The notes under the pieces were generated by a model that worked only from the letters and a program-made list of their open reading frames with translations, did no database searches and was not told the DNA's origin. DNA of 64,000 nt, taken from positions 1-64,000 of the forward strand of contig CALSUE010000009.1 in the NCBI GenBank assembly GCA_943789455.1, given 5' to 3'. Source of the DNA: an uncultured Flavobacteriaceae bacterium. Its GTDB lineage: Bacteria; Bacteroidota; Bacteroidia; Flavobacteriales; Flavobacteriaceae. How positions within the stretch are numbered: the first letter of the stretch is position 1; every line of letters starts with the position of its first letter. A program made the translations under genes and the position numbers. This document shows, piece after piece, positions 37,123 to 46,457 of the stretch.

Positions 37123-37584
37123 TTATTCTTTCAACTTTTTAAAGATATATCGTGTAATAAAGATTCCTTTACCGTCATTTTTTCCTGCATCACTTTCAAC
37201 TGCACTAGAAACAAAAGCCAATTCCCACCCGCTTGAAGACATGGTATTAATTTTTGAGGTTATTACTGCATCATTTGCTGCAATATTTTGAAAACGAATT
37301 CCAGCTATATTGAAGAAATTTAGCAATTTCGTTTCTTCAAAATTCTTAATTCTAATATCTGAGCGATCAGATTTATTTCTTTTATCTTTTACATTTTTTC
37401 CATCTGTTCTCTGAGAGGTAAAGTCTTGGTAGTTACGTGCTTCATTGGTGCTAATCAATCTAGACCTACCTGTACCACTAGGAATAATAGATTCTACACT
37501 GGTAATAACTTGGTATTCATAAGATTGAGCTTCACTAACAAACACAAAGCTTAACATCGCAATAAATAAATAAATTTTTTTCAT
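37123..37584 (-). CDS. Small exported protein, possibly DUF4177-like
   Basis: A 153-residue protein with a signal peptide ending SEAQ. The end of the protein (INTMSSSGWELAFVSS...FITRYIFKKLKE) follows the DUF4177 pattern of a Gly-Trp-Glu-Leu turn and a closing YIFKK strand, and YEYQVI near the start would be its first strand. The central Lys/Arg/Asp-rich segment (DGKNVKDKRNKSDRSD) looks flexible. Function is unknown. It is a single gene converging with the aromatic operon and diverging from rsgA. Confidence 0.65.
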   Translation of the reverse strand: MKKIYLFIAMLSFVFVSEAQSYEYQVITSVESIIPSGTGRSRLISTNEARNYQDFTSQRTDGKNVKDKRNKSDRSDIRIKNFEETKLLNFFNIAGIRFQNIAANDAVITSKINTMSSSGWELAFVSSAVESDAGKNDGKGIFITRYIFKKLKE

Positions 37585-37653
37585 AATTAAATTTGTTTTA
37601 AAATTGACTTTGAATCTACAAAATTTTAAATAAGAATTGATTTACTTTGCTAA

Positions 37654-38598
37654 ATGACAGGAACTGTTTATAAATCTACTGGAAGTTGGTATTTTGTTAA
37701 GTCTGAAAGTGGCTTGTTTTATCGCTGTAGAATAAAAGGAAAGTTTAGGTTAAAGGGTATTAAAAGTACTAACCCTATAGCCGTAGGTGATGAAGTGGAA
37801 TTTGATATTGAAACTAAAGGTGATGAAGAAGTAGGGGTTATTAAATTAATTCATGAAAGAAAAAACTACATAGTTCGTAAATCAGTAAATTTATCTAAAC
37901 AAACACAAATAATTGCTTCAAATATAGATTTAGCATTTTTATTGATTACCATAAATAACCCACCAACGCTATCCACATTTATAGACCGTTTTCTTGTTAC
38001 TGCACAAGCGTATTCTATTGAAGTAATTTTAGTGTTTAATAAAATTGACACCTATCAATTAGAACAGCAATCAGAGATATCATATTTAAAAGATATTTAC
38101 GAGCCCATTGGCTATACTTGTGTGGAGGTTTCAGCAAAAGAAAACACCAATATTGAAGTCATTAAAAGTTTGATGAAACAAAAGACAAGTATGTTTTCTG
38201 GTCATTCTGGTGTTGGAAAGACAACTTTATTAAATGCTATTGAGCCAGGTTTAAATTTAAAAACAAAACAAATATCAGATCAACATCAGCAAGGGCAGCA
38301 TACCACTACTTTTGCGGAAATGTTTGATTTAAGTTTTGATGCAAAAATTATTGATACACCAGGAATTAAAGGATTTGGTGTTGTAGCCATAGAAAAGGAG
38401 GAGCTAGGAGATTATTTCACTGAGTTTTTTGCTTTGAAGAGTGGTTGTAAGTTTCATAATTGTATTCACGTAAACGAACCCCAATGTGCCGTAAAGGATG
38501 CTTTAGAGGATGAAAAAATATCTTGGTCTCGATATAAAAGTTATCTTCAAATCTTAGAAGGTGAGGAGGAAAATTATAGAACTGATATCTGGGAATAG
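37654..38598 (+). CDS. rsgA: Ribosome small-subunit biogenesis GTPase RsgA
   Basis: A circularly permuted GTPase that assists late maturation of the 30S subunit. It is 314 residues, the usual size. An N-terminal OB-fold is followed by the permuted G motifs G4 (FNKID, 128-132), G1 (GHSGVGKT, 183-190) and G3 (DTPG, 234-237). The zinc site is Cys265, Cys270, His272 and Cys278 in SGCKFHNCIHVNEPQCAV. The dtd gene lies 31 bp downstream on the same strand, and both act on translation. Confidence 0.97.
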   Translation: MTGTVYKSTGSWYFVKSESGLFYRCRIKGKFRLKGIKSTNPIAVGDEVEFDIETKGDEEVGVIKLIHERKNYIVRKSVNLSKQTQIIASNIDLAFLLITINNPPTLSTFIDRFLVTAQAYSIEVILVFNKIDTYQLEQQSEISYLKDIYEPIGYTCVEVSAKENTNIEVIKSLMKQKTSMFSGHSGVGKTTLLNAIEPGLNLKTKQISDQHQQGQHTTTFAEMFDLSFDAKIIDTPGIKGFGVVAIEKEELGDYFTEFFALKSGCKFHNCIHVNEPQCAVKDALEDEKISWSRYKSYLQILEGEEENYRTDIWE

Positions 38599-38629
38599 CT
38601 GTTTATATACCTTTAAAAATAAAAATTTA

Positions 38630-39082
38630 ATGAAAGTCGTAATTCAGCGAGTATCTAAAGCCAGTGTATCTGTAGATAATAAAATTATAGCTTCTATTCA
38701 GCAAGGGGTTTTAATTCTACTTGGTATTGAAGCCCAGGATACACAAGTTGATATTGATTGGCTTTCAAATAAAATAATTAATCTTAGAATTTTTGATGAT
38801 CAAAATGGGGTCATGAATGATTCCCTACTCAAAGTAAATGGAGATGTAATTGTGGTTAGTCAATTTACACTGCATGCATCTACTAAAAAAGGGAATAGAC
38901 CCAGTTATATAAAATCAGCTAAGCCAACTCTAGCTTTTCCTTTGTATCAAAAGTTTATCTCTACTTTAGAATCTAAACTGAGTAAAAAAGTTCAAACAGG
39001 AGAGTTTGGCGCTCATATGTCTTTAGAGATTCATAATGATGGCCCAGTAACAATTACTTTAGATACAAAAAATAAATTTTAA
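38630..39082 (+). CDS. dtd: D-aminoacyl-tRNA deacylase
   Basis: Hydrolyses D-amino acids from tRNA, protecting translation. The start is set at ATG 38630, which gives the family N-terminus MKVVIQRVSKASVSVD and a standard 150 residues; a frame-open ATG at 38561 would add 23 unrelated residues overlapping rsgA. The two active-site motifs are present, SQFTL at 77-81 and the GPVT segment (NDGPVTITLD) near the end. It is probably co-transcribed with rsgA. Confidence 0.96.
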   Translation: MKVVIQRVSKASVSVDNKIIASIQQGVLILLGIEAQDTQVDIDWLSNKIINLRIFDDQNGVMNDSLLKVNGDVIVVSQFTLHASTKKGNRPSYIKSAKPTLAFPLYQKFISTLESKLSKKVQTGEFGAHMSLEIHNDGPVTITLDTKNKF

Positions 39083-39151
39083 CATTTTTTTAGTTTCCAT
39101 GGAAACTATATTAGTATATTTTTGTTGAAAACAAATTAATTTAATATACTA

Positions 39152-39784
39152 ATGAAAAAAATACTATCATTATCGATTATTGCTCTTGCTTTACTTTTTT
39201 CTTGTAAAGGAGAAAAGAAAGAAAAAATTGTTGTTAAGGAAGAAGTTAAGGTTGAAGAAACTATTATGGTAAATAATGTAGATTTAACTACTTCTGTAAT
39301 GACATGGAAAGGAACAAAACCAACGGGTTCTCATGATGGAATAGTTTCTTTTTCGAGTGGAGGTATGATTGTTGAAAATGGTGTTTTAAAAGAAGGTGAA
39401 TTTGTAATAGACATGAGCACCATAAAAAACCTTGACATGGAGGGAAGTGATGGTGCAGGAAAAATTGAAAAACATTTAAAAGCAGCAGATTTTTTTGATG
39501 TTGAAATGTATCCAACTTCTAAATTTGTAATAACATCGGTGCTAGATGTTGAAGGTAACACGGCAGTTACAGGAAACTTAACTATCAAAGATGTAACAAA
39601 AAGTATCACAATACCTGCCACTGTATCAACAACAGATGGCATAACAACCTTTAAAAGTGAATTATTCAATATAGACCGTGCAGATTTTAATGTAAAGTAC
39701 GGTTCTAAAAGATGGATAGAAGGGTTGAAGGACAAGTTTATTGACGATCTCGTAGAGATGTCTTTTGTAGTAATTTCAAAATAA
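39152..39784 (+). CDS. YceI-family lipoprotein
   Basis: A 210-residue lipoprotein. The lipobox LLFSC puts the lipidated Cys at 18, followed by a charged Lys/Glu linker (about 19-40). From 45 onward it is a YceI lipocalin-like domain: MTWKGTKPTGSHDGIV, LKEGEFVIDMSTI, HLKAADFFDVEMYPTSKFV and NLTIKDVTKSITIP are typical. YceI proteins bind isoprenoids in the periplasm; the exact role in Flavobacteria is unknown. A tiny CDGSH gene follows 19 bp later and shares the terminator. Confidence 0.92.
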   Translation: MKKILSLSIIALALLFSCKGEKKEKIVVKEEVKVEETIMVNNVDLTTSVMTWKGTKPTGSHDGIVSFSSGGMIVENGVLKEGEFVIDMSTIKNLDMEGSDGAGKIEKHLKAADFFDVEMYPTSKFVITSVLDVEGNTAVTGNLTIKDVTKSITIPATVSTTDGITTFKSELFNIDRADFNVKYGSKRWIEGLKDKFIDDLVEMSFVVISK

Positions 39785-39803
39785 CCATTTAAATTTATAT
39801 AGT

Positions 39804-39896
39804 ATGAAAAATCTTAAAATTGAGAGACCAAAATGTGGATGTGGAAACACATCAGATTCACAAGGATTTTGTGACGGATCACATTCAAACAAGTAA
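39804..39896 (+). CDS. Minimal 30-residue CDGSH iron-sulfur protein
   Basis: A very short gene from ATG 39804 to TAA 39894-39896. The 30-residue product has the CDGSH 2Fe-2S ligands Cys11, Cys13, Cys23 and His27 in PKCGCGNTSDSQGFCDGSH. The spacing between the second and third Cys is nine residues, one more than in mitoNEET, and the usual Pro before the third Cys is Gly. Only six residues precede the cysteine block region and three follow His27, so this is close to the smallest possible domain. It is co-directional with the YceI gene (19 bp) and ends at a strong terminator. Its redox role is unknown. Confidence 0.82.
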   Translation: MKNLKIERPKCGCGNTSDSQGFCDGSHSNK

Positions 39897-39901
39897 GAAA
39901 A

Positions 39902-39934
39902 AAAGCTCAAAACAATGTTTTGAGCTTTCTTTTT
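39902..39934 (+). terminator. Intrinsic terminator after the CDGSH gene
   Basis: AAAGCTCAAAAC (39902-39913) pairs perfectly with GTTTTGAGCTTT (39917-39928) around AAT; a CTTTTT tail follows. It also lies just past the 3' end of the convergent Lrp gene. Confidence 0.92.
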
Positions 39935-40391
39935 ATAATTGAATTTCTGTAGTATTCTTAACTTGTGCTATACTAAAAGTACTATGCGTACTTCCAATGT
40001 GTTTAATAGTAGTTAGTTTAGTAACCATAAACTCTCTATAGGCTTTCATATCAGACACATGAATTTTTATGATATAATCATAATCACCACTTACGTGAAA
40101 ACATTCAGAAACTTCATCTAGTTTTAAAATTTCTTTCTCAAAATTAGACAAGAACTCTTTAGAATGCTGCAATAGTTTTATATGGCAAAAAATAAGAAAT
40201 GATTTGTTAATTTTTTCCTTATCTATTATAGCCACATATTTTTTTATGACACCTTCTTTTTCTAATTTTTTTATTCTTTCATATACAGCTGTTACCGATA
40301 AATTTAATTGTAAAGAAAGCTGTTTACTAGTTTGTTTACTGTCATTTTGAAGTAGACTAATTAATTTTTTATCGATATGATCTAATTTCAT
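39933..40391 (-). CDS. Lrp/AsnC-family transcriptional regulator
   Basis: A 152-residue feast/famine regulator. The N-terminal helix-turn-helix (about 5-50) reads DKKLISLLQNDSKQTSKQL then LNLSVTAVYERIKKLEKEGVI. The C-terminal RAM ligand-binding domain carries EVSECFHVSGDYDYIIKIHV and the ending IKHIGSTHSTFSIAQVKNTTEI. It diverges from the gamma-lyase-type PLP enzyme, and this pairing suggests amino-acid-responsive control of that gene. The effector is not known; Met or a branched-chain amino acid would be typical. Confidence 0.93.
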   Translation of the reverse strand: MKLDHIDKKLISLLQNDSKQTSKQLSLQLNLSVTAVYERIKKLEKEGVIKKYVAIIDKEKINKSFLIFCHIKLLQHSKEFLSNFEKEILKLDEVSECFHVSGDYDYIIKIHVSDMKAYREFMVTKLTTIKHIGSTHSTFSIAQVKNTTEIQL

Positions 40392-40583
40392 TTGTATGTC
40401 TTTTTATTAGATTTTATTTTAAAAATTATAAAGCGAAAAATTTTCTAAAATTTTTAATTAAAATGTAAAAATAAAGATTTATAGTTTATAATTTATGTAT
40501 TTAAATTAAAAATAAACTGTTATTGTGTGTGATAGTTGATAAATTATCTATTTATAATTAAATTTGATAAAAATACTTCAGAT
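40392..40583. promoter_or_regulatory. Divergent Lrp / gamma-lyase intergenic region
   Basis: A 192-bp, very AT-rich gap with A and T tracts, suited to bending and Lrp wrapping. No clear TAnnTTTG element, terminator or riboswitch-like fold stands out. Confidence 0.35.
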
Positions 40584-41807
40584 ATGAGTTTCAATCCAGC
40601 AGACAATATTCAAGATCTTCAAAATTTTGGAGAATTTGGAGGTGTAAACCCTTCAATATCAGATTCATCAACCTATACTTTTATGGCAGCCAAAACCATG
40701 GCTGATACTTTTGAGGGAAATACAGATGGTTGTCATTTATATTCTCGTCACACCACACCAAGTAATTTATGTTTAGGGGATGCACTAGCTGCTATGGAAG
40801 GAACAGAAACAGCCAATGTGTCTGCATCAGGAATGGGAGCTATTACCCCCGTATTATTACAATTATGTGGCGCAGGTGATCATATTGTATCTAGTAGAAC
40901 AATTTACGGAGGTACCTATGCATTTTTAAAGAACTTTACACCTAGGTTAGCCATTCAAACTTCTTTTGTTGATATCACAAATTTAGAAATCGTGGAGGCA
41001 GCAATCACTGAGAATACCAAGGTTTTATATTGTGAATCTGTGAGTAATCCTTTGTTAGAGGTTGCAGATATTAAAGGATTAGCAGTTTTAGCAAAAAAGC
41101 ATAAGTTAACCTTAGTAGTAGACAATACATTTTCACCATTATCCATTTCTCCAATTCAATTGGGAGCAGATGTTGTGGTGCATAGTCTAACTAAATTTAT
41201 TAATGGTTCTTCAGACGCAGTAGGTGGTGTTGTTTGTGGAAGTCAAGAATTTATAGATCAATTAAGAAGTGTCATAGATGGTGCTTGTATGCTTTTGGGA
41301 TCTACCATGGATAGCCTTCGTGCTTCCTCAATTTTAAAGAATTTAAGAACACTTCATATTCGTATGAAGCAGCACAGTTATAATGCTTCTTATTTAGCCA
41401 ATAAGTTTGAAGCTGATGGTATAAAAACAGTATATCCTGGTCTAGAATCGCATCCATCGCATCAATTATTTACTTCTATGATGAATACTGAGTATGGATA
41501 TGGAGGCATGTTAACAATAGATGCAGGTTCTCTAGAAAAAGCCAATGCACTCATGGAAGCTATGCAACAAAATAATGTTGGTTATTTAGCAGTAAGTTTA
41601 GGTTTTTATAAAACATTATTTTCTGCTCCAGGAACGTCAACTTCTTCAGAAATTCCTGAAGAAGAACAAGTAGAAATGGGTTTATCTGATGGCTTAATTC
41701 GTTTTTCTATTGGGTTAGATAATAATATTGAAAGAACGTATCAGACCATAAAAACGTGCATGAAAGAAGTGGGCGTATTAACGAGTGAATCTTTCGTTTC
41801 AAATTAA
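40584..41807 (+). CDS. Cys/Met-metabolism PLP enzyme, methionine gamma-lyase-like
   Basis: A 407-residue enzyme of the trans-sulfuration family. Start ATG 40584 (MSFNPADNIQDLQNFG) is preferred to an ATG 48 bases upstream that adds a hydrophobic, unrelated stretch. Lys204 in HSLTKFINGSSD binds PLP. Further motifs are YSRHTTPSNLCLGDALAAMEG, SASGMGAITPVLL and CESVSNPLLEVADI. A Ser-Ala-Gly-Met segment and the divergent Lrp gene favour methionine gamma-lyase or a related cystathionine lyase. Substrate preference is not settled. Its stop overlaps the convergent hydrolase gene by 4 bp. Confidence 0.88.
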   Translation: MSFNPADNIQDLQNFGEFGGVNPSISDSSTYTFMAAKTMADTFEGNTDGCHLYSRHTTPSNLCLGDALAAMEGTETANVSASGMGAITPVLLQLCGAGDHIVSSRTIYGGTYAFLKNFTPRLAIQTSFVDITNLEIVEAAITENTKVLYCESVSNPLLEVADIKGLAVLAKKHKLTLVVDNTFSPLSISPIQLGADVVVHSLTKFINGSSDAVGGVVCGSQEFIDQLRSVIDGACMLLGSTMDSLRASSILKNLRTLHIRMKQHSYNASYLANKFEADGIKTVYPGLESHPSHQLFTSMMNTEYGYGGMLTIDAGSLEKANALMEAMQQNNVGYLAVSLGFYKTLFSAPGTSTSSEIPEEEQVEMGLSDGLIRFSIGLDNNIERTYQTIKTCMKEVGVLTSESFVSN

Positions 41808-42838
41808 AAATCTCTAAAAGCTCTGTAGAATAAATCTTTTGATAATTCTTTCATGTTGCTATCTTTAAATCTTTCCTCTGAAAGGCTTTTGGTATTCCAT
41901 CTTTTTCCTTCCTGGATTAATTCAAAACTAAATAAAGAAGAAGTTGAATCTCTTAGATCTAATAATGGGTAGCGTAAATCTTTATAAATAATTTTATTGT
42001 CTAGAATACTTAATGTGTAAAATTCATTACTAAACCAACGTAATGTTCTTATGTCTGGATGATTAACATCCACAAGAGTATGGTTCTTAGGAATATTTAT
42101 AAAGTTAATAGGTGAAGTATTGTTATCAAAAATTGAATAAAAAGCTACTCTATAGTTTTTATCAGTTTCTGCAACTGCGTACCATAAAACATTGTTTAAA
42201 ATTGTGGGTTGTGCGCTAAATTTTGAATAGTTAATATTAGCTTTCTGAAAAGACTTTTTAAAAGTTTGATCTACATAAATTTTATTACCAATGGTAAAGA
42301 TCATATATGCAGAGCTAAGATAAAGGCCAGCTTTTGTCCATCTTCTTCGTATAGGGTTTTTCCGATTAAAAAACATGGCAATACTTATACAAAGTAGAAA
42401 GGGAAGGGTGTATAGTAGATCTGCTACAGCGATGTTGTTAAAAGCAACTCTGTAATCCGAGAAGGGTAAAAATAATTGTGTTCCATAAGGAGTGAAACTA
42501 TCGAGAATTGGGTGGGTAAAAATAGATAAAAAGAACAACCAGATCCAATCTTTTAAATTCGTAGTCCCTTTTCTTTTAGGCCCATAATCGTAGGCTTTTG
42601 AACTTATGAAGCCAAAGATAAAGGCTCCTAAAATTGCAAATATAATAGAATGCATAAACCCTCTATGAAATGCCAAACTGTCTATTTCATTAGAATAATA
42701 CAGACTCCCAATAAGTACATCAAGATCCGGAATTGTACCTCCAATAGCACCGAAGAGAATGGCTTTATTTCCTATTTTTTTTCCTAAAGCTATTTCGCCA
42801 CAAGCAGCTCCCAAAACAATTTGAGTAATTGAATCCAT
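41804..42838 (-). CDS. Membrane-bound metal-dependent hydrolase (YdjM/DUF457 family)
   Basis: An inner-membrane protein of about 344 residues. The start is placed at ATG 42838, giving MDSITQIVLGAACGEIALG, the family's conserved opening; another ATG lies 18 bases upstream. PDLDVLIG (about 38-45) and HRGFMHSI (near 63) supply the predicted metal ligands, as does HPILDSFTPYGTQLF near 108. Four or more hydrophobic helices occupy the first 200 residues, and the C-terminal 140 are soluble. The natural substrate of the family is unknown. Confidence 0.88.
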   Translation of the reverse strand: MDSITQIVLGAACGEIALGKKIGNKAILFGAIGGTIPDLDVLIGSLYYSNEIDSLAFHRGFMHSIIFAILGAFIFGFISSKAYDYGPKRKGTTNLKDWIWLFFLSIFTHPILDSFTPYGTQLFLPFSDYRVAFNNIAVADLLYTLPFLLCISIAMFFNRKNPIRRRWTKAGLYLSSAYMIFTIGNKIYVDQTFKKSFQKANINYSKFSAQPTILNNVLWYAVAETDKNYRVAFYSIFDNNTSPINFINIPKNHTLVDVNHPDIRTLRWFSNEFYTLSILDNKIIYKDLRYPLLDLRDSTSSLFSFELIQEGKRWNTKSLSEERFKDSNMKELSKDLFYRAFRDF

Positions 42839-42916
42839 GGGTGCAAATGTAACCAACTCATTTCACTTGCATAGCTTCTTCTAAAATCGTAACATTACAA
42901 AACAAAAATTGAAAAT

Positions 42917-44401
42917 ATGCAAGACCAAGAAAATCTTTCAGAGATAAAAATACAAGACCAAAAAATCATGGAGAATAGTGAGCTTTCAATTTTTGAGGCT
43001 AGTATTCCTATCATCATTTTAGTAGGGCTGTTAGCCTATAATGTTTTTATTTTTGGAGATGATTCATTAAGTGGTTCAAATCAGTTTATACTATTAATAG
43101 GTGGAGCTTTTGCTGCAATAATAGGTTTTAGAAATAAGGTTTCCTTTTCAAGGATGATGGATGAGGTTGCAGAGAATGTCAAGTCTACCTCTAGTGCTAT
43201 ATTTATTTTATTAATGGTAGGAGCATTAGCAGGTACCTGGTTAGTCAGTGGAATTATACCAACAATGATCTATTATGGATTACAGATTCTTAATCCCACA
43301 ATATTCTTACCCGCGTGTTTAATTATTTGTGCGGTTATTTCTGTTGCTACCGGTAGTTCCTGGACTACGTCAGCAACCGTAGGAATTGCGTTAATTGGAA
43401 TTGCAGGAGCTTTAGATATTTCTTTAGGAATGACAGCAGGAGCTGTTTTATCTGGTGCTTATTTTGGAGATAAAATGTCACCAATGTCAGATACAACGAA
43501 CTTAGCCCCAGCAATGGCAGGAACAGATTTATTCACACATATAAAGTATATGTCTTACACAACAGTTCCTACATTTATAGTCACTCTTATTATTTTTATT
43601 ATCATAGGACTCACACTTTCTGTTAATGGTGATGCAGATACTTCAGCGATGCTGGCAGATATTGATAAGGCTTTTAATATTAATCCTTGGTTATTTTTAG
43701 TACCAGTAATGGTAATTGCTCTTATCATAAAAAAAACACCTCCCTTAATAGCTTTACTAGCAGGAACGCTTTTAGCGGCAATTTTTGCCTTATTTTTTCA
43801 GCCACAAATTATTATGAATATTGCAGGTGCTACTGAATTAACATTTAACTCAGCCTACAAAGGATTGATGACTGCAATAACAGTTGATACTGCTATAGCA
43901 ACAGATAACGAAATTTTAGCAAAGTTGTTTACGGCTGGAGGTATGGCAAAAATGATGGGAACGATATGGCTTATTTTATGTGCTATGGTTTTTGGAGGAA
44001 TTATGGATGCCATTGGAGCCTTAGCTAAGATTAGTAGCTTTATGTTACAACTTTTTGATTCTGTTTTTGGGTTGTTTGCCAGTACAGTATTTACATGTAT
44101 TGGATTAAATTTTACCGCTTCAGATCAATATTTGGCTATAGTTGTGCCAGGTAAAATGTATTCTAAAGCTTTTAAAGAAAAAGGTTTGGCTCCTGAAAAC
44201 TTAAGTAGAACTCTAGAAGATTCAGGAACAGTTACTTCAGTATTAATTCCTTGGAATACCTGCGGGGCTTATCATTCTGGTGTACTAGGAGTAAGCGTTG
44301 GAGAGTATTTTATCTATGCAATATTTAATTGGTTATCACCATTTACTACGTTGTTGTTTGCTGCATTCAGAATTAAAATTAGACAGTTAGCAGCTAAATA
44401 A
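42917..44401 (+). CDS. nhaC: NhaC-family sodium/proton antiporter
   Basis: An inner-membrane antiporter of 494 residues, with about 12 hydrophobic helices after a charged N-terminal tail of some 25 residues. Family blocks include ATGSSWTTSATVGIALIGIAG, GAVLSGAYFGDKMSPMSDTTNLAPA and TPPLIALLAGTLLAAI (the first two are quoted in part: ATGSSWTTSATVG, GDKMSPMSDTTNL). Polar residues in the GDKMSP/DTTN region are conserved in NhaC and likely involved in ion binding. Sodium extrusion fits a marine cell with SSS and GPH symporters. A single gene, converging with the porin gene. Confidence 0.93.
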   Translation: MQDQENLSEIKIQDQKIMENSELSIFEASIPIIILVGLLAYNVFIFGDDSLSGSNQFILLIGGAFAAIIGFRNKVSFSRMMDEVAENVKSTSSAIFILLMVGALAGTWLVSGIIPTMIYYGLQILNPTIFLPACLIICAVISVATGSSWTTSATVGIALIGIAGALDISLGMTAGAVLSGAYFGDKMSPMSDTTNLAPAMAGTDLFTHIKYMSYTTVPTFIVTLIIFIIIGLTLSVNGDADTSAMLADIDKAFNINPWLFLVPVMVIALIIKKTPPLIALLAGTLLAAIFALFFQPQIIMNIAGATELTFNSAYKGLMTAITVDTAIATDNEILAKLFTAGGMAKMMGTIWLILCAMVFGGIMDAIGALAKISSFMLQLFDSVFGLFASTVFTCIGLNFTASDQYLAIVVPGKMYSKAFKEKGLAPENLSRTLEDSGTVTSVLIPWNTCGAYHSGVLGVSVGEYFIYAIFNWLSPFTTLLFAAFRIKIRQLAAK

Positions 44402-44404
44402 TAG

Positions 44405-46375
44405 TTAAATAAACCAATTCCAAACCAGTCCAAATCTTATGGTGAAATCTCTGTAAGGATAATTTGGAGCAGAGAAATAATTTCTAGCCCCAAAATCAGA
44501 AAGTGCGTTGTCTACTCTAAAAAAAATTCGAGTTCTTCTAATTTGTGCATTAAAAAAGATATCTACTGAAGGAAATCCAATTTCTTCAGTATTTTGAAGC
44601 GTAAATTCCGATAATAAAGGATTATAGGCGTTAGCTTTGTAAGCACTAAAATAGTTTAACGTAGCACCAATTTGAACCTGCATAGGTTTTCCTTTAAACC
44701 AATAGTCTGAATAGTATAGTGTATTTCTTGCAATAAGTTCAGGAACTCTAAAAACAGCGGACCCTCCACTCACATTTTGGTACATAACAGTATTCTCTAG
44801 TGCAAATTTTTTGTAGGTAAATTCTCTTGATGCCTTTACTTTTAAATACGTAACGTTTTCTGAGTATTGTTGAGGTTTATTGTCTTCACCAAAATAAGTG
44901 TAGTTTTCAATATTGGTTAAATTTACAACTGCATTTAACCATCTAGAATCTATCTGAAATCCTAGATTTTGAGTTCTTATATTTTCAAAATCATTCTTCC
45001 AGTTGTAGGCATCATAAATACTTTGATGAAGAAGGTAATTAAAATTCGGCGATTTAGAATTTAATAAAACACTAGCTTTTATGTCAAATAAACTATCTTT
45101 TTTATACGATAAATTACCTTGAAGATTTGTTCCTGCTAGTCGCGCTGATCCTGGAGTGATTTCTCCAGTAGCATCTAATTGAAATTTACTCACTTTAGCC
45201 TTCCAGTCTGCCCCAAAAGAGATTGCACTTCCTTTTAACTTTCTGGTGTTAATATCACTAGTTTGATTAATAATTTTGTCGTACCCATAAGAATAACTCA
45301 TAATACTTGACTTTGCTTTGAATGTTCCCAAAACATATTTTGAATTAAATTCTAAAAAAAACTGATTTTTTAAAAATGTGTAGTTAACATCATCCTTAAT
45401 ATTCCCAGAAAAATTTGTGGTTCCTATAAAATTACTAGGTGAGTTTTGACTAAATTCATAGGCTTTTTTATTACTTACAAGTACATGACCAACTTTTAAA
45501 TTGGTGAAGTCTTTTTGATTGGCTGAATCTTTAGAGGATAGAAGTTGATAATCTTGTTCTAGATATACTCGAGAAGCTTTGAGGGAATTTTCTGTATCTT
45601 CCAAATTAACATCAAGTCTTGCTCTGTCTGAAAAATTAGGATCATTATCTATAAAAGCTAGTAAAGATTCTGGAGTGAGACCACCACTTTCCTCGTTTAA
45701 AATATCCTGGGTTGCTATATGTCCTCTAACATGATATTGATTATTTTTAGTCTCATAATGAAACGTAGTTCTAAAGTTACCTTGACTCACTAAAGCCGAT
45801 CTGAATTTACCTAGAGAACGTAAGCCTGTATATGCAATTGATACATTGAGTCTTCTAGAAAAATTTAAGGTAAAAAAAGAATCCAAAAACCTTCCTTGTT
45901 CTAGTGTAGTTAAAAACATAATCTCTGAAGTAGGGGTAGGAACTTCATAATAATTAATATCTCTTATAGTATTAAAAGAAAACTGTTTGGCTGTAAAACC
46001 GATATCAGGAACTCTATTAATTTTATCAAAATCATAAGTAAGTCGGTTAAAAGTTTGACCAATGTTGTGAAAAGGTAACAAGCCAAAGTTATCTTTTCTT
46101 AAAAAATTAAACTTGTAATGTTTTTTTATATTAAGAGTAGTGTCTACGTAAGAGGTATCTTTTAGGAACGAAAAAATTTTGTAATCTGTATACTTTGTTG
46201 CTGCACTTAAATTAATCTTCTTAGTTCCACTATTGTCTTGAACAATACTGTCATTAAATGTAAAATTACTCATCTCCTTCATTTTTTTTTGTTTGTTGAA
46301 GGGTCTGTTTTTTTGACCATACACAAAAGTGGTTGAGAAACACATTAAAAAAATGAAGTAAATGATTCTTTTCAT
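44405..46375 (-). CDS. Putative porin, large outer-membrane beta-barrel
   Basis: A Bacteroidota putative porin of about 656 residues. ATG 46375 gives a standard signal peptide ([20 protein letters not shown] followed by Gln); an ATG 21 bases upstream adds seven residues. The body consists of alternating polar/aromatic strands with short turns, as in barrels, and ends [16 protein letters not shown]. An early soluble stretch (residues 20-90) is rich in Lys and Asn. I infer a barrel from strand pattern and family resemblance; the cargo is unknown. The gene diverges from rnhB by 82 bp. Confidence 0.8.
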   Translation of the reverse strand: MKRIIYFIFLMCFSTTFVYGQKNRPFNKQKKMKEMSNFTFNDSIVQDNSGTKKINLSAATKYTDYKIFSFLKDTSYVDTTLNIKKHYKFNFLRKDNFGLLPFHNIGQTFNRLTYDFDKINRVPDIGFTAKQFSFNTIRDINYYEVPTPTSEIMFLTTLEQGRFLDSFFTLNFSRRLNVSIAYTGLRSLGKFRSALVSQGNFRTTFHYETKNNQYHVRGHIATQDILNEESGGLTPESLLAFIDNDPNFSDRARLDVNLEDTENSLKASRVYLEQDYQLLSSKDSANQKDFTNLKVGHVLVSNKKAYEFSQNSPSNFIGTTNFSGNIKDDVNYTFLKNQFFLEFNSKYVLGTFKAKSSIMSYSYGYDKIINQTSDINTRKLKGSAISFGADWKAKVSKFQLDATGEITPGSARLAGTNLQGNLSYKKDSLFDIKASVLLNSKSPNFNYLLHQSIYDAYNWKNDFENIRTQNLGFQIDSRWLNAVVNLTNIENYTYFGEDNKPQQYSENVTYLKVKASREFTYKKFALENTVMYQNVSGGSAVFRVPELIARNTLYYSDYWFKGKPMQVQIGATLNYFSAYKANAYNPLLSEFTLQNTEEIGFPSVDIFFNAQIRRTRIFFRVDNALSDFGARNYFSAPNYPYRDFTIRFGLVWNWFI

Positions 46376-46457
46376 TAGAGAAGATTGTGAAAACAAAAGT
46401 AAACTTTTAAAGGAGAAGAATTCAAATAATTCTCTTCAAAAAATGTTAATTTGCGGT

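Noticed and set aside
39331..39735. 134-residue minus-strand open frame
   Set aside because: Antisense to the YceI domain; no signal of its own.
46362..46457. 32-residue N-terminal extension of RNase HII
   Set aside because: It overlaps the divergent porin start and carries no family sequence; the conserved protein begins at about [11 protein letters not shown].
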